NCBI GenBank assembly: GCA_947378245.1
Contig: CANCJF010000007.1
Span: forward strand, 1 to 44,618
Direction of reading: 5' to 3'
DNA: 44,618 nt
Source of the DNA: Bacteroidota bacterium
GTDB taxonomy: Bacteria; Bacteroidota; Bacteroidia; Flavobacteriales_D; Crocinitomicaceae
In this document: piece after piece, positions 29,071-37,216 of the stretch
How the letters are laid out: each line of letters starts with the position of its first letter
Numbering within the stretch: position 1 is the first letter of the stretch
Translations under genes and position numbers: made by a program
The notes under the pieces: generated by a model
Databases searched by the model: none
The model's input: only the letters and a program-made list of their open reading frames with translations
What the model was told of the DNA's origin: nothing

Positions 29071-30062
29071 TATGATATTTTTCTTAATTCTTTAATACGT
29101 TCTTGTAATAAGAGTAAGAATATCATTAACAACAATGTAGAAAGAGTAGAAATAAGAACAATAACTGATTTTTTAGGCTTTTCTTTTTTATCGGCTTTTA
29201 CAGCTCGCTCTACTACGAATTTATGACTGAAATTTGCATTTGCATCAGACTCTGCTTGATCATAAGCTGTCTCAAATTCCGCTAACTTCGTCATTTTTTC
29301 ATCTCGTATCATACATAATCCATCAAACTCAGCTCCATGTTTTACATTCACATCAATTTGTTTACGGAAATAACGACGGTCCTCTTTTCCTTTTGCCTCA
29401 TTGTAGGCTTGAAAAAGTGTAGCTCGACCTTCATCTGTTACAACTCCAATTGAACTCAAACTATCCAATCGATTTAAGATGATTTTTATATCTTGCTCAA
29501 TTAATTCCTTTTCACGTTTGTTGATTTCATAAGCTGGAATTGTACGAGCCTTAATCATTTCATTTTTTACGGTATCGATGAGGTCAACTATTTTATTAGC
29601 CATTGCAGCAGCTTTAGCCGCATCTTTATCCAATACATCTAATTGAATAGAACCATAACGAGTACGCGTAAAACTAAAATGTTTAGCATATTTCTCTCCT
29701 AATTTATGATTCTTATAAGGATCATTTTCTTGAATTTCATAATGCTTCATTAACCCAAATTGTTTTACTATTCGATCACGGATTTGTGCTGATTGTAAAA
29801 TTTGTATCATTTGTTCGGCTTGTTCTTCCTCCCCAAAATCCATGGATGATGCTTTTGCATTTCGTTGTTCTGAAAATGAAACTGAACTTGTAGCAGTAGG
29901 GAAAACAATTGCCGTAGATAAATATTCAGGCGTAATGAAAAATGATATAATCAATGAAGCTATAGCCCCAATAAAAGTCATAATCCCGATAATTTTTCGT
30001 TTTTTCCAAATAAATTGAACGATATTCTCTTTTTGTATAATTGTTTCTAGTTGTTGTTCCAT
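29070..30062 (-). CDS. Wzz-type chain-length determinant protein
   Basis: N- and C-terminal TM segments, PEYLSTAIVFP, VERAVKADKKEKPKKSVIVLISTLSTLLLMIFLLLL. Confidence 0.85.
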   Translation of the reverse strand: MEQQLETIIQKENIVQFIWKKRKIIGIMTFIGAIASLIISFFITPEYLSTAIVFPTATSSVSFSEQRNAKASSMDFGEEEQAEQMIQILQSAQIRDRIVKQFGLMKHYEIQENDPYKNHKLGEKYAKHFSFTRTRYGSIQLDVLDKDAAKAAAMANKIVDLIDTVKNEMIKARTIPAYEINKREKELIEQDIKIILNRLDSLSSIGVVTDEGRATLFQAYNEAKGKEDRRYFRKQIDVNVKHGAEFDGLCMIRDEKMTKLAEFETAYDQAESDANANFSHKFVVERAVKADKKEKPKKSVIVLISTLSTLLLMIFLLLLQERIKELRKIS

Positions 30063-30096
30063 AAACTTAAAATTGTACCCTCTAACGTAAGTTTTG

Positions 30097-30104
30097 CAAA
30101 TATA
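30097..30104 (-). promoter_or_regulatory. -7 box TATATTTG upstream of the Wzz-type gene
   Basis: TAnnTTTG match 34 nt before the ATG at 30062. Confidence 0.45.
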
Positions 30105-30109
30105 TTGTA

Positions 30110-30730
30110 TTATTTAAAAATTCTCCATTTATTCTTTAAAGTGGACATCCGGTAATCATCCAATAACTCTGTAATATTTTTATCTAAAAACTTCTTCTGT
30201 AATTTATAAGTTCCTTTCCCCATTTTATAATCCAACTCATCCTCAAAAATTGGAACTATACTTAGAAATTCAATAGTTTTATCTTCAACTTCTAATGGTG
30301 TTAATTCGTCTGCTAGATAAGTAGGAACATTTAATAAAAAATATTTCTGTTTCATGGTGGGGGATATTGCTTCTACTGGATTTCCATTGGGGAATGTATG
30401 CCCAACACCATACCAAGTTTTTTTTTCAATTAAATGCTTCGCAAGTTTTTGAATCCATGGTTGAACCCAATTCATAGTAGGGTTATCTAAATCATTTAAA
30501 TCCCAATAACTAGGTAAACAAAAATAGATTTCTATATGTTTTAATGTAGAATATTTATCAGGAACAGGTTGCTCATAGACAGATAAACCATTTGTCATTA
30601 CTAGTTGTAGGGATGAGCGTTTTTCGGTAGCTATTAGTAATAAATCTATATCAAATTCCTGTTGTTTTGGTAGTTCAATTATTTGAGCTTTTGGAAAGCG
30701 TGTTCGTATATTTTTAGCTAATTCTGTCAT
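30110..30730 (-). CDS. Suppressor-of-fused (SUFU) domain protein
   Basis: HIEIYFCLPSYWDLND, NWVQPWIQKLAKHLIEKKTWYGVGHTFPNGNPVEAIS, FLSIVPIFEDELDYKMGKG; start trimmed to MTELAKN. Confidence 0.78.
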   Translation of the reverse strand: MTELAKNIRTRFPKAQIIELPKQQEFDIDLLLIATEKRSSLQLVMTNGLSVYEQPVPDKYSTLKHIEIYFCLPSYWDLNDLDNPTMNWVQPWIQKLAKHLIEKKTWYGVGHTFPNGNPVEAISPTMKQKYFLLNVPTYLADELTPLEVEDKTIEFLSIVPIFEDELDYKMGKGTYKLQKKFLDKNITELLDDYRMSTLKNKWRIFK

Positions 30731-30734
30731 GACA

Positions 30735-30742
30735 CAAATATA
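30735..30742 (-). promoter_or_regulatory. -7 box TATATTTG 4 nt upstream of the SUFU-domain ATG
   Basis: Minus strand TATATTTG-TGTC-ATG. Confidence 0.5.
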
Positions 30743-30755
30743 AGATTTATAACAC

Positions 30756-30787
30756 AAAAAAAGCCTGACGATAATTCGTCAGGCTTT
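30756..30787 (-). terminator. Rho-independent terminator of prs/rplY
   Basis: AAAGCCTGACGA-TAAT-TCGTCAGGCTTT, 12-bp stem; T7 on the minus strand. Confidence 0.9.
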
Positions 30788-30806
30788 CATTTTGTAAAGA
30801 ATTTTT

Positions 30807-31394
30807 TTATTCTTCGTCGTCATCGTCATCAGCATCAGAACCTTTAGCAGCTCCTCTTGCCATTTTAACTGAAACTACAACTGCATTTGCAGGCTCTAAG
30901 AAAGATAATCCATTCGCTTCGATTTGTCCTACACGAATTGATTGACCAATACGTAGTTTTGTAATGTCAATAGTTACAGCATCTGGTAAAGCACTAGGTA
31001 AAGCAAATACTGTCAAACGACGGAATACTTGCAATAATTTACCCCCTGCTAAAACACCACGAGATGCACCTGTTAAACGAACTGGCAATGCAACTTTAAC
31101 TGGTTTAGCATCGTTCAACTCATAGAAATCTACGTGTTTTACTTTTCCGTTTAAATTATCTTGTTGGATATCTTTGATGATCGCTTTCGCTGTTCTTCCT
31201 TCAACATCTAAGTCAACTTGATACACTTCTGGAGTGAAAACTAATTTTTCAACGTCAATTCTGCGAGCTGAAAAATGAACCTGAGTTCCTTGTCCATAAA
31301 GTACACATGGTACTCTCTCTTCTCTGCGAAGTGCTGCAGCATCTTTTTTCCCTACGTTTGCTCTAAGCAAACCGCTCAATTTTGATACTTTCAT
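30807..31394 (-). CDS. rplY: 50S ribosomal protein L25 / general stress protein Ctc
   Basis: KSKLSG..VGKKDAAALRREERVPCVLYG-type start, KHVDFYELND, acidic C-terminus. Confidence 0.93.
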   Translation of the reverse strand: MKVSKLSGLLRANVGKKDAAALRREERVPCVLYGQGTQVHFSARRIDVEKLVFTPEVYQVDLDVEGRTAKAIIKDIQQDNLNGKVKHVDFYELNDAKPVKVALPVRLTGASRGVLAGGKLLQVFRRLTVFALPSALPDAVTIDITKLRIGQSIRVGQIEANGLSFLEPANAVVVSVKMARGAAKGSDADDDDDEE

Positions 31395-31417
31395 TTGTTT
31401 TATTTTTGATTATTAGA

Positions 31418-32356
31418 TTACGAAATTACAAATAAATCACTAATTGACTTGTTTGTTACTAAACTTTTAATAACATCTGCAAATAAATCATCAACTGGTA
31501 ACACTCTTATCTTGTCAGAATGCCTGTTTAATGGTATCGTATCAGTTACGATTAATTCTGTAATTTTTGAATTTTCGATACGTTCATATGCTGGACCAGA
31601 TAATATAGCATGTGTACAAAATGCACGCACACTTTTGGCACCTTTTTCCATAAATAAATCTGCAGCAGTTGTTAATGTTCCAGCTGTATCACACATGTCA
31701 TCAACTAATATCACATCTTTTCCTGCAACGTCACCAATGACAGTCATCTCTGAGATTTCATTCGCTTTTTTACGGTTTTTGTGACATAATGCTAATCCAA
31801 TATTCAATACCTTAGCATATGAATTTGCTCTTTTTGCCCCGCCAGCATCCGGTGCTGCCATAATCAAATTACCCGTTTTATTTAATTCGTGTAATTCTTT
31901 ATAGAATATTGTAGATGCATATAAATGATCGACAGGAACTTCAAAAAATCCTTGAATTTGCTCTGCATGTAAATCCATGGTTATTACACGGTCAACCCCT
32001 GCGGCCATCAACATATTTGCTACTAGTTTTGCACCAATTGCTACACGTGGCTTATCTTTTCGATCTTGTCTTGCTAAACCAAAATACGGAATTACAGCAA
32101 TGATTTTACGTGCAGAAGCTCTTTTTGCTGCGTCAATTAGTAACAACAACTCAAATAAATTATCACTTGGTGGCATAGTAGATTGTACGATAAATACATC
32201 TTGTCCACGAACTGTTTCTTCATATGATGGTTGAAACTCACCGTCGCTAAAATCTAATACTTTAACATCTCCTAAGGGTATACCATAAGAATTAGCTATT
32301 CTTCCTGCCAAATCTTTGGAAGCTCTTCCAGCAAATATTTTAACACCAATTGACAT
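31418..32356 (-). CDS. prs: Ribose-phosphate pyrophosphokinase
   Basis: VKIFAGRASKDLAGRIANSYG, DLHAEQIQGFF, VILVDDMCDTAGTLTTAA; start trimmed to MSIGVK. Confidence 0.97.
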   Translation of the reverse strand: MSIGVKIFAGRASKDLAGRIANSYGIPLGDVKVLDFSDGEFQPSYEETVRGQDVFIVQSTMPPSDNLFELLLLIDAAKRASARKIIAVIPYFGLARQDRKDKPRVAIGAKLVANMLMAAGVDRVITMDLHAEQIQGFFEVPVDHLYASTIFYKELHELNKTGNLIMAAPDAGGAKRANSYAKVLNIGLALCHKNRKKANEISEMTVIGDVAGKDVILVDDMCDTAGTLTTAADLFMEKGAKSVRAFCTHAILSGPAYERIENSKITELIVTDTIPLNRHSDKIRVLPVDDLFADVIKSLVTNKSISDLFVIS

Positions 32357-32378
32357 AAATTCTTGTTTTTTATTACAA

Positions 32379-32386
32379 CAAAAGTA
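32379..32386 (-). promoter_or_regulatory. -7 box TACTTTTG upstream of prs
   Basis: TAnnTTTG match about 22 nt before the prs ATG. Confidence 0.4.
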
Positions 32387-32434
32387 CTCTTTTTTTAGTT
32401 TAATTATAACGTTGAGTGTAAGAACAAACAATTT

Positions 32435-32466
32435 TTTGTGCTATTTTTTCTTATTTATTACCTTTG
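32435..32466 (+). promoter_or_regulatory. Promoter TTTG-N20-TACCTTTG, ending 4 nt before the purT ATG
   Basis: Both boxes of the Bacteroidota consensus present. Confidence 0.6.
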
Positions 32467-32470
32467 TTTT

Positions 32471-33631
32471 ATGAGAAAAAAAATTTTACTACTAGGTTCG
32501 GGTGAGTTAGGTAAAGAATTTACCATCGCAGCACAACGTTTAGGTCAATATGTAATTGCGGTAGACAGCTATATAAATGCTCCAGCTATGCAAGTAGCGC
32601 ACGAATTTGAAGTGATTGATATGCTTAACGGTGATCAATTAGATGCGATTATTGCTAAACATCAACCTGATTTAATTGTTCCTGAAATTGAAGCAATCCG
32701 TACGGAACGTTTTTACGATTACGAAAAACAAGGAATTCAAGTAGTACCTAGTGCAAAAGCTGCAAATTTCACCATGAATCGTAAGGCGATTCGTGATCTT
32801 GCTGCAATTGAAGTTGGGGTTAGAACTGCAAAATATAAATATGCGACTTCATACGAGGAATTAGTGGAAGCTGTTAAATATACAGGTATGCCTTGTGTAG
32901 TTAAACCATTAATGTCAAGCTCTGGTAAAGGCCAATCGGTGATCAAATCACAAGCAGATTGGCAACATGCATGGGATTATGCGTTGGAAGGTTCACGTGG
33001 CGACTTAAAAGAAGTAATTGTGGAAGGTTTTATTGATTTCGAGTATGAAATTACCTTATTAACGGTTACCCAAAAAGACGGACCAACGTTGTTTTGTCCT
33101 CCAATTGGACACAGACAAGAACGTGGTGACTATCAAGAAAGCTGGCAACCGATGCCAATGAAGGAAGAACATTTAAAGGAAGCACAACAAATGGCAGCAG
33201 ATGTGACGAAAGCTTTAGGAGGCGCAGGACTTTGGGGTGTTGAATTTTTTATCACCAAAGAGGGTGCTTATTTCTCTGAATTGTCTCCGCGTCCTCACGA
33301 TACTGGTATGGTTACACTAGCAGGTACGCAATCCTACAACGAATTTGAATTACATGCCCGCGCAATCTTAAACATTCCAATTCCTCAAATCGATTTACTC
33401 CGTAATGGAGCGAGTGCGGTTGTTCTTGCATCAGAAACCTCTGAATCGGAACCAATTTTCTCAGGATTAGGTAAAGCGGCAATATTTTCTAACAGTGATT
33501 TACGTTTATTTGGAAAACCTTCGACAAGACCATACAGAAGAATGGCTGTAACTTTAACGTATGGTGAACAAGATGTAAAAGAACTTGTAGAGAAAGCACA
33601 AGCGATGGCAGCTGAAATTTCGGTGAAATAA
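32471..33631 (+). CDS. purT: Formate-dependent phosphoribosylglycinamide formyltransferase
   Basis: [66 protein letters not shown]. Confidence 0.96.
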   Translation: MRKKILLLGSGELGKEFTIAAQRLGQYVIAVDSYINAPAMQVAHEFEVIDMLNGDQLDAIIAKHQPDLIVPEIEAIRTERFYDYEKQGIQVVPSAKAANFTMNRKAIRDLAAIEVGVRTAKYKYATSYEELVEAVKYTGMPCVVKPLMSSSGKGQSVIKSQADWQHAWDYALEGSRGDLKEVIVEGFIDFEYEITLLTVTQKDGPTLFCPPIGHRQERGDYQESWQPMPMKEEHLKEAQQMAADVTKALGGAGLWGVEFFITKEGAYFSELSPRPHDTGMVTLAGTQSYNEFELHARAILNIPIPQIDLLRNGASAVVLASETSESEPIFSGLGKAAIFSNSDLRLFGKPSTRPYRRMAVTLTYGEQDVKELVEKAQAMAAEISVK

Positions 33632-33676
33632 ATAAATAATGTATATTCTACTATTACAATGACAATAATAAAAGTT

Positions 33677-33724
33677 CCGCAGTGATTTGTATAACAAATT
33701 AATTTACTAATCCTGCGGTTTTTT
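33677..33724 (+). terminator. Branched terminator of purT
   Basis: CCGCAG...CTGCGG outer stem, inner ATTTGT-ATA-ACAAAT, followed by a T run. Confidence 0.65.
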
Positions 33725-33915
33725 ATTTTACATTGATAAAGTCAATATTTAATTTCCTTTTTATCTACTATTATTTCTTTTTCTCCTAAATTTCTTAATG
33801 GCAAAATATTACTTAGTGAGCAAAGCGAATATCTTAATTCTCCTAAAATTTTCATATATGCCTAAATGACTTAATTTCTTAATGGTTTTAATGAAATTCC
33901 AACCTATAAACTAAA

Positions 33916-35073
33916 ATGAAAACAATCATCATTGGTGCCGGTCCATCTTCACTCATGGCTGCCACACAAGCTGTCAAAAATGGTTGTGAGGTTATTTTGT
34001 ATGAAAAGATGAAAACCGCAGGACGTAAATTTCTAGTCGCGGGTGACGGTGGTTTCAATCTTACTCATGATGGTTTATTGGATGACTTTGTTTCTAATTA
34101 TTCTCATCCTCAAATCGCGAATATCATCCGTCAGTTTACTAACGATGATTTAATTAGTTGGTTGAAAGAATTAGGTATAGAAACATACGTTGGTTCTTCT
34201 GGTAAGATTTTCCCTATCAAAGAAATAAAACCATCAATGGTCTTGAAAACATGGTTGCACTATTTGAATGATCAAGGAGTAAAATTTGTCTATAATGCAA
34301 CTCTCGAAGACTTTTCTTCAAATGAAGTGTTAATAAAAACAAAAGCAGGGTTAGAAAAACACCAATTCGACCACCTAATACTAGGTTTAGGTGCTGCTTC
34401 ATGGCCGAAAACTGGCTCTGATGCGTCATGGGTTTCACTGTTTCAAGCAAAAAACATTAAAGTTGTTCCATTTCAAGCTTCAAATGCTGGGGTAAATTGT
34501 ACTTTGCCTGCTGATTTCTTAAAAAAATTTCAAGGTACAATTTTGAAAAATGTGGTCGTTTCACACGATGGATCATTTCGTAAAGGAGAGGTAGTATTGA
34601 CAAATTATGGAGTAGAAGGAGCGCCTATTTATTATTTGAACCCTTCTTTACGAAAGAATCTTTCAGTTCCAATTTATATTGATTTTAAACCCAATTATTC
34701 GGAAAAGGAAATAATAGAAATCCTAAAGAATTGCAAAAACACTTCAGAGGGATTTAAGAAATTGAAATTATCTATTCCCTTTGTGTCTTGGTGTAAATCG
34801 TTCCTGACTAAGGAAGAATTTATTTCCAATGGTATAATTGCTAAGTTGGTAAAATCATTTCCCATACAACCAATTTCTTTCAGACCAATTGACGAAGCAA
34901 TCTCTTGTTGTGGAGGAGTTTCTTGGGAAGAATTAGATATAAATCTAAAATTAATTAAGTTTCCAAATATTAGTGTCGTTGGGGAAATGATTGATTGGGA
35001 TGCACCCACAGGAGGATATTTACTCCAAGCTTGTTTTTCCACAGGTTTCATCGCTACTAATAAAGTTTTCTGA
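33916..35073 (+). CDS. NAD(P)/FAD-dependent oxidoreductase, HI0933/BaiN-like flavoprotein
   Basis: KTIIIGAGPSSLMAATQAVKNG, KTAGRKFLVAGDGGFNLTH, GEMIDWDAPTGGYLLQACFSTG. Confidence 0.9.
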   Translation: MKTIIIGAGPSSLMAATQAVKNGCEVILYEKMKTAGRKFLVAGDGGFNLTHDGLLDDFVSNYSHPQIANIIRQFTNDDLISWLKELGIETYVGSSGKIFPIKEIKPSMVLKTWLHYLNDQGVKFVYNATLEDFSSNEVLIKTKAGLEKHQFDHLILGLGAASWPKTGSDASWVSLFQAKNIKVVPFQASNAGVNCTLPADFLKKFQGTILKNVVVSHDGSFRKGEVVLTNYGVEGAPIYYLNPSLRKNLSVPIYIDFKPNYSEKEIIEILKNCKNTSEGFKKLKLSIPFVSWCKSFLTKEEFISNGIIAKLVKSFPIQPISFRPIDEAISCCGGVSWEELDINLKLIKFPNISVVGEMIDWDAPTGGYLLQACFSTGFIATNKVF

Positions 35074-35188
35074 AAAGGTATTTCATCAAATATTGACTAC
35101 TTAATTTAATTTTTATATGTTCTGATACATCGTCATATATTCCTTTAATTAGATTGTCTAATCGTTTCTTGAAGTTCTAGAAGTGTCG

Positions 35189-35629
35189 TTATTTCGTTAT
35201 TTCGTCACCCTTCTCTTTTGAATCCCAATTGTCCTCATCATCATTTGGAACATTTATTGCTGTTTTAATTATAAAGTTTTCTGGATATTCTCTAAATATT
35301 TCTTTTTTGAAACGTTCAGCATCATTTTTTTCAGTGAAATCTCCAACACGTAGTATGTAATTTGGTGCATCAAAAGTGATGTATGTTTCCATTTTTGGAT
35401 ATTGTTTTATGAATTTCATACGTATTTCGTTCACCTTATCTTTATCAGTACTAAAGAAAATTTGTAAACGATATCCTGCAGTCGATACACGTCGAACGTT
35501 ACTCTTGTTTTTGATTAACTCATCAATTTTCTTATCTTTTATTATAACAACTCCATTATTATCTTTAGTGTTTTGGCTAAAAATGAATGTAGAAATTATA
35601 ACTAATAATGTACTTAAAAGTGTTTTCAT
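35189..35629 (-). CDS. SPOR-domain protein
   Basis: Signal peptide MKTLLSTLLVIISTFIFSQ; GYRLQIFFSTDKDKVNEIRMKFIKQYP..YILRVGDFTEKNDAERFKKEIF. Confidence 0.8.
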   Translation of the reverse strand: MKTLLSTLLVIISTFIFSQNTKDNNGVVIIKDKKIDELIKNKSNVRRVSTAGYRLQIFFSTDKDKVNEIRMKFIKQYPKMETYITFDAPNYILRVGDFTEKNDAERFKKEIFREYPENFIIKTAINVPNDDEDNWDSKEKGDEITK

Positions 35630-35634
35630 AATTA

Positions 35635-35642
35635 CAAAGATA
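35635..35642 (-). promoter_or_regulatory. -7 box TATCTTTG 5 nt upstream of the SPOR-protein ATG
   Basis: Minus strand TATCTTTG-TAATT-ATG. Confidence 0.45.
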
Positions 35643-35781
35643 TAGTTTAAATAATAAATAGCTTTCATTGAGTTGTAAGCATACTAATGTTAATTGATAA
35701 TATTTTACCTTTTCTTATTTAGAATCATTTTAAATTAAAAAAACGAACATTAAAATTGTCATAGAATTGTCATAAATCCCC

Positions 35782-35789
35782 CTGATTAT
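35782..35789 (+). promoter_or_regulatory. -7 box TAATTTTG upstream of the ACIII operon
   Basis: TAnnTTTG match about 55 nt before the actA ATG; -33 box not clear. Confidence 0.4.
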
Positions 35790-35844
35790 TTTAATTTTGC
35801 GCCTGTCAAATGGTGTATTTTCTCACACGACAAAAAATTTATTT

Positions 35845-37191
35845 ATGAAAATATCTATAAATCAGATGTTTAAATCTATTAACAAATGGTGTGTTGCCGC
35901 ATTAACATTCTTGTTTTTTGCTGGTTCATTCAACGCTAATGCACAAGGAGAAGGTCTTTTCAAGGCTAAATGTGCTACTTGTCACCAACCGCATAAGAAC
36001 GGTACGGGACCAAAATTATTTGAAGTTCGTAAGAAATGGGCTGATGGTGGAGCTAAAGAAGGTTCGATTTACCAATGGGTAAACAACTGGCAAGCTGCTG
36101 CTGCTTCTGATCCTTATGCTCAAACAGTTTCTACGTGGGCTGCGAGTGCAATGCAAGCTTTTCCAGAATTGAAAAAAGAAGAGATTGATGCGATTTTTGA
36201 TTACGTAGATTCTACTCCAGATCCTGCTGCTGCTGCAGATGGGAAAGATGGTGCTGTTGATGGAGTTGCTACTACTGAAGAAACGGAAGAAGGTTCTTTC
36301 TCTTGGGTGTGGATTTTACTAGGAGTAATCTTTGCAGTGATTATTGGTGCTGTTAGTGGTGTTCGCCGTCAATTGAAAGCTGCGTTAAGTGATTCTAAAG
36401 ATGCTGACGAACAAAGCTATATGCAAGAGTTCAAAACTTGGGCTTGGAAGAATAAGATTTATGTAGGTATTGCTACTTTAGTATTAGTGATGTCTTTAAT
36501 CGTTTCCTTAGTTTTAAGTTTAGGTGATATCGGTGTAGTGGAAGATTATCAACCATCTCAACCAATAGAATTTCCTCACGATATTCATACAGGTGTTAAC
36601 GGAATTGACTGTAAATACTGTCACAATTCAGTGACAAAATCTAAATCTGCTGGTTTACCATCAGTGAATGTTTGTATGAATTGCCACAAACAAGTGAATG
36701 GTAGAACCCCTGCACAACAAGAAAAAATCAAAGCTGTGTATGCTGCTGCTGGTTGGAGTACGGAAGGAGCTGGTTCTTACACAGGTCATACTAAACCTAT
36801 CAAATGGAACAAAGTGCACGTTCTTCCTGATCACGTTTACTTTAATCACTCTCAACACGTTGTTGTTGGTGGTGTTGATTGTAAACAATGTCACGGCGAT
36901 ATGACGAAACAAAAAGAAACAGCACGTGTAGTTCCTGTAGGTGAGTTGAACAAAATTGAAGGTAACATTCCATTAACTCGTCCTACTTTAACAATGGGAT
37001 GGTGTATCGAATGTCACGGCGAAAAAGCAATCCAAGAAGGACCATTAGATGGTAAAAAAGATGGATACTATGATGAAATTCATAAACGTCTGTTGAATAA
37101 CGACAAGTCTCTTTACAACAAGTACCTAGAAGATGGTAAAGTTACCGTGAAAGAACTTGGTGGATGGGAATGTGCAAAATGTCACTATTAA
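35845..37191 (+). CDS. actA: Alternative complex III subunit A, multiheme cytochrome c with an additional N-terminal CxxCH domain
   Basis: CxxCH motifs CATCH, CKYCH, CMNCH, CKQCH, CIECH, CAKCH; start trimmed to MKISINQ; first gene of the act operon. Confidence 0.88.
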   Translation: MKISINQMFKSINKWCVAALTFLFFAGSFNANAQGEGLFKAKCATCHQPHKNGTGPKLFEVRKKWADGGAKEGSIYQWVNNWQAAAASDPYAQTVSTWAASAMQAFPELKKEEIDAIFDYVDSTPDPAAAADGKDGAVDGVATTEETEEGSFSWVWILLGVIFAVIIGAVSGVRRQLKAALSDSKDADEQSYMQEFKTWAWKNKIYVGIATLVLVMSLIVSLVLSLGDIGVVEDYQPSQPIEFPHDIHTGVNGIDCKYCHNSVTKSKSAGLPSVNVCMNCHKQVNGRTPAQQEKIKAVYAAAGWSTEGAGSYTGHTKPIKWNKVHVLPDHVYFNHSQHVVVGGVDCKQCHGDMTKQKETARVVPVGELNKIEGNIPLTRPTLTMGWCIECHGEKAIQEGPLDGKKDGYYDEIHKRLLNNDKSLYNKYLEDGKVTVKELGGWECAKCHY

Positions 37192-37216
37192 TAACAAACG
37201 ACTAGGCTAAAAGCAT

